Made by a program: the position numbers and the translations under genes. This document shows, in pieces, positions 7,629-15,755 of a stretch of DNA of 64,000 nt (the first letter of the stretch is position 1; every line of letters begins with the position of its first letter). The notes under the pieces were generated by a model, which searched no databases, was not told the DNA's origin, and saw only the letters and a program-made list of their open reading frames with translations. This DNA is from Formosa sediminum (lineage in GTDB: Bacteria > Bacteroidota > Bacteroidia > Flavobacteriales > Flavobacteriaceae): contig NZ_CP041637.1 in the NCBI RefSeq assembly GCF_007197735.1, positions 2,947,001 to 3,011,000 of the forward strand, given 5' to 3'.

Positions 7629-9794
7629 TTATTTTTTAGCTTCTACGAGTTCTAATTGATTCAAATCCACATTAGTAGTAAAGATACCATAATTTACGAT
7701 GGCTTTGTTTTTTTCTATAGTATCAATTGTACCAATGGCTTTACCATCAATCATACGCACGCGATCTCCTAATTTTAAAGTAACTTTAGGTTTAGGAGCT
7801 TCTATAGCTTTTTGTTTTGCTATTTTCTTTTTTTGGCGTATAACTTCTACTTTTTTTTCAGCCTCTTTAACTACTTTTTGTTCTTTAGCTTTTTGAATTT
7901 TTTTCTGTTTAGCAGAGATGCGTTTACGTTTAGAGTTTTCAATTTGTACGACCTTAAACACCTCTTCAAACAGGTCTTTTTTACGCTTGTTTTCAAAGTA
8001 TTTTTCAGAAATATCATTAAGTTTTTGTCCCAGATAAATTAAACGTTGGTTACTATCGTATAACTCTTGATAGCTTTCTAGTTTTTTCTGTATTTTGGTA
8101 TTTATTTCTTCTAATTTTTCTGCTTCAGACAATTTTTTTTGTTCGTTTACTTTTAACGAACGTTCTGTTTTCTCTAATTTGGTTCGCTCTTTTTGAAGTT
8201 TTGCAATAGTTGCATCAAATCTCACTTTACTGCGTTCTATCTTCTTTTTCGCTTTATTAATTAAACTATAGGGAATGCCATTTTTTTGAGCAACTTCAAA
8301 CGTAAAAGAGCTACCTGCTTGTCCTAAAACCAATTTAAAAATAGGTTCTAAGGTTTTATTGTTGAATTGCATGTTTGCGTTTTGCATATGCGGCAATTCG
8401 TTTGCTAAAATTTTTAGGTTAGAGTAGTGGGTGGTTATAATTCCGTAAGCTTCACGTTCATAAAATTCTTCTAAAAATGTCTCTGCAAGTGCACCTCCTA
8501 GTTCAGGGTCTGATCCTGTACCAAATTCATCTATTAAAAACAGTGTTTTACTATTACACTTTTTTAAAAAATAGTTCATTTGTTTTAACCTGTAACTGTA
8601 TGTACTTAAGTGATTTTCTATAGATTGATTATCTCCAATATCACTTAACACACGATCAAAAATATACGTTTTACTACGTTCATGAACCGGAATAAGCATA
8701 CCACTTTGCAACATAACTTGTAAAAGTCCAACTGTTTTTAAAGTAATACTTTTTCCTCCTGCATTAGGACCTGAAATTACAATAATTCTGTTGTCTTCGT
8801 TTAATGTTATGGTTTGCGGATAGGTGGTTTTTCCTTGTTTAGAATTTGTTAAATATAATAATGGGTGATAAGCATCGCGAAGAAACATGCTACGTTCTTC
8901 TGTAATTTCAGGTAAAATTGCATTAATAGATTTTGCATAATGTGATTTTGCAGCAATAAGATCTATCTTAATTAAAAAGGCTTGATAATCATGAAGTAAT
9001 CCTAAAAACGGACGTATAAAATTGGTTAAATCTTTAAGAATTTTTACAATCTCTTCTTTCTCTTCGTACTGTAAATTATGTAATTCTCGTGTATATTTTA
9101 AAGTCGCTTCGGGCTCAATAAACACTATACTTCCAGTTTTACTACTTCCCATTATGGAGCCCTTAACCTTACGTCTGTACATGGCTTTTACTGCCAAAAC
9201 ACGTTTGTTTTCTATTACGGATTCTCGAATATCATCTAAATATTCAAAACTTTGATACATGTTTAAAGCCGAAGTAAAACTAGCATTTATCTGTCCCTTT
9301 AATTTACTCATAGACTGCCTTAACTCGTAAAGTAAAGGTGATGCATTATTTTTTATTTCACCAAAACGATCTACTATAGCATTTATCTTTTCAATAATCA
9401 CTTTAGTAATTTCTATATGTGACGCACTCGCATATAAGTTAGGGTAGTAGTCTTCAAATTTCTTTAGGAATACTATAATTTCGTTAGTCGTTTGAGAAAT
9501 TGTTACAATTTTTTTTAGGCTATGAACTTCTAAAAACGTGTTTTCAATTTTAAGAAGTTTTAATTCTTTAGAAATATCATCGAAACCATGATTAGGAATT
9601 CGGTTATCATTATAAAAAGACGATACGTACTCATGTGTTAACTGAAGTTCATGCAACACGTCCTCTTTATGCTTTAATGGTAATATTTCTAATGCTGATT
9701 GATGTCCCAAAGCAGTGATACAGTACTCACTAACTTGTTCTAAAACAGTTTGAAACTCTAAATCTTGTAAGGTCTTCTGGTGAATGTTTATCAT
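7629..9794 (-). CDS. mutS2: MutS2-type DNA mismatch/recombination ATPase (no Smr domain)
   Basis: A 721-residue MutS2 homologue. The core clamp region fills residues 1-300. The ATPase has Walker A GPNAGGKS at about 342-349, Walker B with FLIDEFGTGSDP near 419, and the TTHYSNLK switch near 455. A long Lys/Glu-rich coiled coil (about 520-660) follows. The protein ends with a small KOW-like segment (GDRVRMIDGKAIG) and lacks the C-terminal Smr nuclease domain of Bacillus or Thermus MutS2, so any nuclease action would have to come from elsewhere. MutS2 is known to suppress homologous recombination and to act on stalled ribosomes in Bacillus; which applies here is not known. A TAAATTTG promoter element lies 29 bases upstream. 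Confidence 0.92.
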   Translation of the reverse strand: MINIHQKTLQDLEFQTVLEQVSEYCITALGHQSALEILPLKHKEDVLHELQLTHEYVSSFYNDNRIPNHGFDDISKELKLLKIENTFLEVHSLKKIVTISQTTNEIIVFLKKFEDYYPNLYASASHIEITKVIIEKINAIVDRFGEIKNNASPLLYELRQSMSKLKGQINASFTSALNMYQSFEYLDDIRESVIENKRVLAVKAMYRRKVKGSIMGSSKTGSIVFIEPEATLKYTRELHNLQYEEKEEIVKILKDLTNFIRPFLGLLHDYQAFLIKIDLIAAKSHYAKSINAILPEITEERSMFLRDAYHPLLYLTNSKQGKTTYPQTITLNEDNRIIVISGPNAGGKSITLKTVGLLQVMLQSGMLIPVHERSKTYIFDRVLSDIGDNQSIENHLSTYSYRLKQMNYFLKKCNSKTLFLIDEFGTGSDPELGGALAETFLEEFYEREAYGIITTHYSNLKILANELPHMQNANMQFNNKTLEPIFKLVLGQAGSSFTFEVAQKNGIPYSLINKAKKKIERSKVRFDATIAKLQKERTKLEKTERSLKVNEQKKLSEAEKLEEINTKIQKKLESYQELYDSNQRLIYLGQKLNDISEKYFENKRKKDLFEEVFKVVQIENSKRKRISAKQKKIQKAKEQKVVKEAEKKVEVIRQKKKIAKQKAIEAPKPKVTLKLGDRVRMIDGKAIGTIDTIEKNKAIVNYGIFTTNVDLNQLELVEAKK

Positions 9795-9822
9795 CCTAAA
9801 TTTTAAAACTTTTAAAAAGAAG

Positions 9823-9830
9823 CAAATTTA
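9823..9830 (-). promoter_or_regulatory. -7 promoter element of mutS2
   Basis: On the minus strand the sequence reads TAAATTTG, a match to the Bacteroidota -7 consensus TAnnTTTG, 29 bases before the mutS2 ATG. Confidence 0.5.
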
Positions 9831-9853
9831 CGGAAATAAATAAGTTAATGTCG

Positions 9854-11359
9854 TTAAATATAAACTGAAATTGTTAATACAATCATGATGAAAAGTAACA
9901 GTATCGCAAATAAAGGCATTACAAAACGTAACCATTTATTAAAACCAATTTTTACAATAGCTAGAGATGCCAAAATTAAGCCTGTTGGATTTATAAATGC
10001 AAAAAGCCCCATTCCAAATTGATATGCATTTACAACCAAATCCCGACCAATACCAACGCCATCTGCTAAAGGCGCCATAATTGGCATGGTAAGAACTGCC
10101 ATGCCTGAAGATGAGGGTATAAAAAACGAAAGTGCACTATAAATATAAAGCATTGCATTAATAAATAACCCTTTGTTCATACCTTCGGTAAGTGAACTCG
10201 CGTAAAATAATAACGAATCACTAATTAGTCCGTCTTCCATTAAAACGGTTACTCCACGTGCAATCCCTATAATAAAAGCAACACCTAATAAATCGTTAGC
10301 GCCTTTTATAAAAGTATCTACAAAAACAGATTCTTTAATTTGTGCTATAATTCCTATTACAATTGCTCCAACTAAAAACACCGTAGTCATTTCTAAAAAC
10401 CACCAATCTAATTGAGATACACCATAAATCATAACGATAAAACACATTAAAAATAAAATTAATATAACCTTAAATTTTAGAGTTAATGGTTGTTCTGGAT
10501 TTAAATGTTTCATCGGAAACATACGCTCAATCTCTGTTTTCTGATCGAAAATTATAGATTTAGAAGGGTCTTTTTTAACCTTTTGTGCATATCTAATAAT
10601 GTATGCTAAACAAATTACCAATCCTAAAGCTAATACTATTAAACGTGTTGTTAAACCTGTTGTCCAATTTATACCTGCAGCATCCGAAGCAATGATTGTA
10701 CAAAACGGATTTACAGTAGAAGCTAACGTACCAATACAAGAACCAATATAAATGGATGCTAAAGCTACCATAGCATCGTATTTAGCAGCTAAAAATACAG
10801 GAATTAAAATAGGGTAGAAGGCTATCGTCTCTTCAGCTAAACCAAAAGTTGTCCCTCCAATTGCTATTAATATTGTAATTACTATAATTAATATGTACTC
10901 TCTACCTTTTAAAGTTTGGGCTAAGGAAGATATTCCTGCTTCAAATGCACCACTAAAATTCATAATTCCAATAAAACCACCAATAATTAACACAAAAAGT
11001 ATAACATCTATAGCTTCCATAATCCCTTTTATAGGCGACTGAATAAAGGCCAATACACCTTGGGGTTGCGCATCTAATGTATGATAAGTGTTTGGTATAC
11101 TTATTGGTTTCCAAATGTCTCCATTTGTAAACTTTTCTATTGGTATTTTGATGTCAAAATGATTAAGTGTTTCCTGATTTGCAGGTAATTCTATTGTTTC
11201 AGACTTTTTAACTTCAGTAAACGTATTAGCCTCTTTATTATAAGTTAATCTGTCGTATTTTCCAGCAGGAATAATATAAGTTAGCAAAGCAACAACTGCC
11301 GCTATAAGTAATAAAACAGTTAAAGCTGTAGGGAATTTAATGGCTTTCATAAAAGACAT
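9854..11359 (-). CDS. YfcC family (C4-dicarboxylate/basic amino acid type) membrane transporter
   Basis: A 501-residue polytopic inner-membrane protein of the YfcC/ArcD-related carrier family. The N-terminus KAIKFPTALTVLLLI...YIIPAGKYDRL is the family signature. A soluble loop of about 80 residues follows the first helix, then some eleven more hydrophobic segments. Conserved blocks GTTFGLAEETIAFYPILIP and PSSSGMAVLTMPIMAPL are present. Substrates of YfcC proteins have rarely been shown; peptides, arginine/ornithine or dicarboxylates are proposed. It is divergent from ung. Confidence 0.85.
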   Translation of the reverse strand: MSFMKAIKFPTALTVLLLIAAVVALLTYIIPAGKYDRLTYNKEANTFTEVKKSETIELPANQETLNHFDIKIPIEKFTNGDIWKPISIPNTYHTLDAQPQGVLAFIQSPIKGIMEAIDVILFVLIIGGFIGIMNFSGAFEAGISSLAQTLKGREYILIIVITILIAIGGTTFGLAEETIAFYPILIPVFLAAKYDAMVALASIYIGSCIGTLASTVNPFCTIIASDAAGINWTTGLTTRLIVLALGLVICLAYIIRYAQKVKKDPSKSIIFDQKTEIERMFPMKHLNPEQPLTLKFKVILILFLMCFIVMIYGVSQLDWWFLEMTTVFLVGAIVIGIIAQIKESVFVDTFIKGANDLLGVAFIIGIARGVTVLMEDGLISDSLLFYASSLTEGMNKGLFINAMLYIYSALSFFIPSSSGMAVLTMPIMAPLADGVGIGRDLVVNAYQFGMGLFAFINPTGLILASLAIVKIGFNKWLRFVMPLFAILLLFIMIVLTISVYI

Positions 11360-11396
11360 TTTTTATTTTTTATATACGGAAAGGTAATACTATTTT

Positions 11397-11404
11397 TACT
11401 TTTG
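11397..11404 (+). promoter_or_regulatory. -7 promoter element of ung
   Basis: TACTTTTG fits TAnnTTTG and lies 19 bases before the ung ATG, in the divergent gap shared with the YfcC gene. A near-match on the minus strand (TACCTTTC, 11379-11386) may serve the YfcC gene. Confidence 0.55.
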
Positions 11405-11423
11405 AAGTTTAAGAATATAAATA

Positions 11424-12089
11424 ATGGAAAAAAATATAAATTCAGATTGGGTTGATTTATTAGAAACTGAATTTGAAAAACCCTATTTTAAAACCTTGTG
11501 GAATTTTGTTGAAGATGAATATGCTTTACATACGTGCTACCCACCAAAATCTGAAATTTTTAACGCATTCAATACGTGTGCCTTTAAAGATGTAAAAGTA
11601 GTTATATTAGGGCAGGACCCGTATCACGGACCGGGACAAGCCAATGGGTTATGTTTTTCTGTAGCAGATGGCATACCACATCCGCCTTCTTTAAAAAATA
11701 TTTTCAAAGAAATTGAAACAGATTTAGGCACACCTTATCCTGCTAGCGGAAATCTTGATCGCTGGGCAACACAAGGTATATTACTTTTAAATGCAACGCT
11801 TACTGTACGTGAACATGAAGCTGGTAGCCACCAAAACAAAGGTTGGGAAATATTTACAGATCAGATAATTTCATTAATAAGTTCTAAAAAACAGAACGTT
11901 ATTTTTTTATTATGGGGCGGGTATGCTAAAAAGAAAATAAAATTAATTGATACAACTAAGCACAACGCCCTTACATCAGGACATCCATCACCTCTGAGTG
12001 CAAACAGAGGGTATTGGTTTGGAAATAATCACTTTAGTAAGACTAACTCCCTGTTGCTGCATAATACACAGGCTGAGATTCAGTGGTAG
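11424..12089 (+). CDS. ung: uracil-DNA glycosylase
   Basis: A complete family-1 uracil-DNA glycosylase (221 residues), which removes uracil from DNA to start base-excision repair. The water-activating loop GQDPYHGPGQANGLCFSV is at about residues 62-79, the Ser/Pro loop (HPPSLKNIFKEI) follows, and the DNA-intercalating motif GHPSPLSANRG is near residue 186. Monocistronic. Its 3' end overlaps a small minus-strand reading frame. Confidence 0.97.
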   Translation: MEKNINSDWVDLLETEFEKPYFKTLWNFVEDEYALHTCYPPKSEIFNAFNTCAFKDVKVVILGQDPYHGPGQANGLCFSVADGIPHPPSLKNIFKEIETDLGTPYPASGNLDRWATQGILLLNATLTVREHEAGSHQNKGWEIFTDQIISLISSKKQNVIFLLWGGYAKKKIKLIDTTKHNALTSGHPSPLSANRGYWFGNNHFSKTNSLLLHNTQAEIQW

Positions 12090-12228
12090 TTTGTCCTTGA
12101 GAATTTAACTTTGTAATAGATTCTGATTTTTGAACCTTTTCTTGACTTGATTTATTACAACTAAAAATTAATAGTAAAATATTAATTATAATGAGTAATG
12201 TTAAAATCATCGTTATAGTTAAGAGCAT
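12043..12228 (-). CDS. possible small membrane or lipoprotein (61 residues)
   Basis: A short frame that starts with a long Leu/Ile stretch ending in FSCNKSSQ, which looks like a signal-anchor or a loose lipobox, followed by a polar Ser/Gln/Thr-rich tail. It overlaps the last 47 bases of ung in antisense. The non-overlapping part has the hydrophobic pattern of a real export signal, but there is no homologue I recognise and no clear promoter. It could equally be chance. Confidence 0.3.
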   Translation of the reverse strand: MLLTITMILTLLIIINILLLIFSCNKSSQEKVQKSESITKLNSQGQTTTESQPVYYAATGS

Positions 12229-12335
12229 AATATAAATAGGTTAATTTAAGATAAAATTAAGAATTACTTTTAACGTGGCAAATTAATTACGTTAGTTTTT
12301 ATGTAATCGATTTAATCTTATCAATTAAATTTAGA

Positions 12336-13214
12336 TTAATTACCTAAATCTAAAATTCTATCTAAAGTATAACTTATTAAACGTTCTATTAATGCACCTG
12401 GGTTTTTACTAAATTGTCCTGTTGCGCGATTTGCGATAATTGCATTTAAAGATAGGGCATTATGGCCAAGTAGGGCAGATAAACCATAGATTGCTGCCGT
12501 TTCCATTTCGAAATTTGAAATTTTAAGTCCTTCAAAACTAAAATCATGTAAACGATCATTAAGTATCGGATCCTCTGTTTTTAATCTTAAAACACGACCT
12601 TGAGGTCCATAAAAACCGCTAGCAGTAGCTGTAACTCCAGATTTGGTTTTTTCAGATGAAAATAAAGTTTCTAAAGTTTTGCTATTGGACACCAAAATAG
12701 GCTGAGATTTATTAATGTTCCATTTTGTAAACTTAACAAAAGCCTCTTCAAAAGACGTATGTCTAATTTTTTCAATATCGTAAAAATGAAGCATCCCAGA
12801 AAAATCTAAACCATACGCACTAATCGCAAAAGAATCTACAGGAATTTCTTTTTGTAAAGAACCTGAAGTTCCTACTCTAATAATATTTAGTGTTGTTAAA
12901 TGTGTTTTAAGTGTTCTTGTTTTAAAATCAATATTAACTAAAGCATCTAATTCATTTAAAACAATATCTATATTATCACAACCAATACCTGTAGAAACAA
13001 TACTAATACGCTTACCTTTATAAAAGCCTGTTTCAGTTTTAAACTCTCGTTTTTGTATTGAAAACTCTATAGTATCAAAGTGTTTAGTAATTTTACTTAC
13101 TCGATCTTGATCTCCAACTAATATAATTGTGTTGGCTATATGTTCTGGTTTTAAATTTAAATGATAAATACTACCATCTGGATTTAAAATTAATTCAGAT
13201 TCTTTAATTGGCAT
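12336..13214 (-). CDS. nucleoside phosphorylase (uridine phosphorylase-like)
   Basis: A nucleoside phosphorylase of the PNP/UDP family with about 292 residues, splitting (deoxy)nucleosides with phosphate for salvage in the cytoplasm. Recognisable blocks are the N-terminal LNPDGSIYHLNL, the phosphate/substrate segment IILVGDQDRV, STGIGCDNIDIVLNEL, RVGTSGSLQ and the C-terminal NFEMETAAIYGLSALLGH, whose Met-Glu-Thr binds ribose. I chose the ATG at 13214, which gives MPIKESEL, over the one at 13220; both lie inside the 3' end of the DUF1835 gene, so the two are translationally coupled. Base specificity cannot be decided. Confidence 0.88.
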   Translation of the reverse strand: MPIKESELILNPDGSIYHLNLKPEHIANTIILVGDQDRVSKITKHFDTIEFSIQKREFKTETGFYKGKRISIVSTGIGCDNIDIVLNELDALVNIDFKTRTLKTHLTTLNIIRVGTSGSLQKEIPVDSFAISAYGLDFSGMLHFYDIEKIRHTSFEEAFVKFTKWNINKSQPILVSNSKTLETLFSSEKTKSGVTATASGFYGPQGRVLRLKTEDPILNDRLHDFSFEGLKISNFEMETAAIYGLSALLGHNALSLNAIIANRATGQFSKNPGALIERLISYTLDRILDLGN

Positions 13215-14145
13215 AATCATTCGATTTTATAAGTTTATTTAATTTTATATCGAAATTAAAATCTTTTTTATTTACACCGCCATACACCATCTTATCAGAT
13301 AATTGATTTTCAAAGTTTTGTGTGCTATTTAATGCGTTTATTCCAGACTCATTTAACTTTAAACTGTCTTTAGATTCAATAAAAAAGATTGACAATCTAT
13401 CTATTAAACGTTCAAATTGTAAATCACCATACCCGTAAAATCCTTGATAATTTAAGGCATAACCTAATAAGTGATTTCTAGAATGTATGTCTCTGCAATT
13501 TACTAATTTAAGCACATTAAGCTCAAGTTCACTTAATCCGTTTTCAGAATTGGGAAAACGCTGTAGGTGTGCTTTTAAACAATTACTTAAATAATCAAAA
13601 GAAGAGTGTTTTACAATAAAGGGTTTAAGTAAATTATGATCTTTACCATTGTAAAGTTGCCATAAAGTACGTGCTAAATCTTTATCTTCTTCAGTTAATT
13701 TTACACGAGCTTCATAATGGTCTGTAAGTTGGGACGAACTCAATTCAGATAAGCCCTTTAATTCTTTAACACCATGTATACGGCCACTAGACACTAAAAA
13801 CACGGGTAGTTTTATTTTTTTTTGAAGCAATAAACTAATTACAGCAATAAGATTTATATGGCAAAATAAATCGTATTCAAACCATAAAATAATTTCATTA
13901 TACCGCTCACTATGATCTAGCATATCTAGATCTTGTTTTACTTTAAGAATGTCTGCTTCTATGTCATAAAATTCTTGTAAAAATTGCTGTCTAACTTCAA
14001 TAAATTTATTAGAATTTATGTTTTCTATGGTTGGTCCTTCACATAGCATTTCATGCCATGTTAAAATATCGCCTTTAAATTCGAGCTCTAGAAGATAATT
14101 AGTAAGGGCACCTCCATTAGTAATGTGTAAGGTTTTAGATTCCAT
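13204..14145 (-). CDS. DUF1835 domain-containing protein
   Basis: A 313-residue cytoplasmic protein whose N-terminus carries the DUF1835 pattern (LHITNGGALTNYLLELEFKGDILTWHEMLCEGP, residues 5-38, named here by its first and last parts). The following WFEYDLFCHINLI block, near residue 88, is also characteristic. The C-terminal half is helical with a DLQFERLIDRL segment. No function is established for the family. It sits 3 bases after the SUI1 gene and overlaps the nucleoside phosphorylase, in a tight four-gene unit. Confidence 0.85.
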   Translation of the reverse strand: MESKTLHITNGGALTNYLLELEFKGDILTWHEMLCEGPTIENINSNKFIEVRQQFLQEFYDIEADILKVKQDLDMLDHSERYNEIILWFEYDLFCHINLIAVISLLLQKKIKLPVFLVSSGRIHGVKELKGLSELSSSQLTDHYEARVKLTEEDKDLARTLWQLYNGKDHNLLKPFIVKHSSFDYLSNCLKAHLQRFPNSENGLSELELNVLKLVNCRDIHSRNHLLGYALNYQGFYGYGDLQFERLIDRLSIFFIESKDSLKLNESGINALNSTQNFENQLSDKMVYGGVNKKDFNFDIKLNKLIKSNDYAN

Positions 14146-14148
14146 ATA

Positions 14149-14478
14149 TTATCCTCCTACACGTTTAACATTAAACCCTTTTTCTTTTAAAATAGACATT
14201 ATTTTATCTCGATAATCGCCCTGAATAATTATTTTATCGTCTTTAAAACTTCCTCCAACGCTAAGCTCTTTTTTTAAATCTTTTGCAAGCATTTTAAAAT
14301 CTTCTGTGGCACCTGTATACCCTTCTAAAATAGTAATAGGCTTTCCTTTTCGTTTTTCGTATTTACAAATAATGGGGTCGTCTTGAATCCATAAATTTGA
14401 ATCGACGTGATTAGAAGGTTCCTGTGGTGTTTCTTCGTGATCTGGAAACAGGTTTTTAAGTTGATCTTTTAAATCCAT
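14149..14478 (-). CDS. SUI1/YciH-type translation initiation factor
   Basis: A 109-residue homologue of eIF1/SUI1 (bacterial YciH). Residues 1-35 are an acidic, probably flexible lead. The SUI1 domain fills the rest, with KRKGKPITILEGY, KDLKKELSVGGSFKDDKIIIQGDYRDKI and a final LKEKGFNVKRVGG. YciH influences start-codon fidelity in E. coli under stress; the role in Bacteroidota is not known. It follows the oxygenase gene by 20 bases and precedes DUF1835 by 3. Confidence 0.92.
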   Translation of the reverse strand: MDLKDQLKNLFPDHEETPQEPSNHVDSNLWIQDDPIICKYEKRKGKPITILEGYTGATEDFKMLAKDLKKELSVGGSFKDDKIIIQGDYRDKIMSILKEKGFNVKRVGG

Positions 14479-14498
14479 AGCAAGGACAATATATATTA

Positions 14499-15449
14499 TT
14501 AATCTTTAATTAAACCTAATTCTACTAAACGTTCATGTAAAAATTCGCCTGCAGTAATGTCTTCAAATTGTTTAGGATGAGCTGCATCAATACAGTTATC
14601 TAAAACATCAAGTTTCATATCGCTTACAGGGTGCATAAAAAACGGAATAGAATATCTAGATGTTCCCCATAATTCTTTAGGTGGATTAATTACACGATGT
14701 ATAGTAGACTTTAATTTGTTATTTGTATGTCTAGATAACATATCTCCAACATTAATCATTAATTCGTCTGCTTCTGCAATAGCATCAATCCATTCTCCAT
14801 CATTATTTTGTACTTGAAGACCACGACCTTGCGCCCCCATTAACAAGGTAATTAAATTAATATCTCCATGCGCAGCTGCTCTAACCGCTTCTTTAGGTTC
14901 TGTTTTAATAGGTGGGTAGTGTATAGGACGTAAAATAGAATTACCATTCTTTATATACGCATCAAAATAAGTTTCGTCTAAATTTAAATATAATGCTAAA
15001 GCTCGTAACACATATTGTGCTGTTTTTTCTAACATTTTATAAGCTTCTTTCCCAACATCATTAAACCTCTTTAATTCTGTAACTGTAACATTATTTGGAT
15101 ATTCCGAAGCTAATTTATCATCTTCTTCAACATATTGTCCAAAATGCCAAAACTCTTTTAAATCGCCTTCTTTTTTTCCTTTAGCATGCTCTTTCCCAAA
15201 AGAAGTGTAACCACGTTGTCCGCCAATACCCGCAATCTCGTACTTTGCTTTAACTTCTGCTTGTAAATCAAAAAAGGCTTTAACTTCTGAATATAAATCA
15301 GAAACTAATTGCTCGTTTAGAAAATGACCTTTTAAAGCTACAAAACCAATTTCTTCATAAGCTTTACCAATTTGGTCTACAAATTGCTGTTTTTTTATAG
15401 GGTCGTTAGAAATAAAATCGTTTAAGTTAACGCTCGGAATACTATTCAT
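14499..15449 (-). CDS. isopenicillin N synthase-like 2OG-Fe(II) oxygenase
   Basis: A 2-oxoglutarate/Fe(II)-dependent dioxygenase of the isopenicillin N synthase family, about 316 residues. The N-terminal DIOX_N segment (IPSVNLNDF, GKAYEEIGFVALKGH) is followed by the jelly roll with the iron triad: HGD in AAAHGDINLITLL, and the later His in TIHRVINPP, then RYSIPFFMHP whose Arg binds 2-oxoglutarate. I set the start at 15449, not the longer frame at 15515, because a TACATTTG promoter element at 15478-15485 lies inside the extension. The substrate is unknown. First gene of a four-gene unit with SUI1, DUF1835 and the phosphorylase. Confidence 0.85.
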   Translation of the reverse strand: MNSIPSVNLNDFISNDPIKKQQFVDQIGKAYEEIGFVALKGHFLNEQLVSDLYSEVKAFFDLQAEVKAKYEIAGIGGQRGYTSFGKEHAKGKKEGDLKEFWHFGQYVEEDDKLASEYPNNVTVTELKRFNDVGKEAYKMLEKTAQYVLRALALYLNLDETYFDAYIKNGNSILRPIHYPPIKTEPKEAVRAAAHGDINLITLLMGAQGRGLQVQNNDGEWIDAIAEADELMINVGDMLSRHTNNKLKSTIHRVINPPKELWGTSRYSIPFFMHPVSDMKLDVLDNCIDAAHPKQFEDITAGEFLHERLVELGLIKD

Positions 15450-15477
15450 ATATATCAGTTTTACTAGGGTAATACTA

Positions 15478-15485
15478 CAAATGTA
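15478..15485 (-). promoter_or_regulatory. -7 promoter element of the oxygenase operon
   Basis: The minus strand reads TACATTTG, fitting TAnnTTTG. It lies 29 bases before the ATG at 15449 and inside the longer open frame, so it decides the start. Confidence 0.55.
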
Positions 15486-15755
15486 CAAAAAACAATAGTA
15501 GTATTTTGAAAACAATTTTATGATATTATTACAATTTCAAGTCTCTTTTTGCATTTCTTTTAAATTACCCAGAGTTTTCTTATCAAGTAAAATTATTTAA
15601 GTAGAAACTAAAGTTCTCATCCACTATATTTAATGTATCTTAATAAATTAATCAAATTTGTTATTTTAAATCTCTCTACTAATATTTAAAAACAAATCAT
15701 ATTATATTGTTTAACAAATAGTTATATTTAGCATATAACTAAAAAGTAGATCGCT

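Noticed and set aside
15450-15515. Longer N-terminus of the 2OG-Fe(II) oxygenase.
   Set aside because: It contains the TACATTTG promoter element and has no family homology before MNSIPSVNL.
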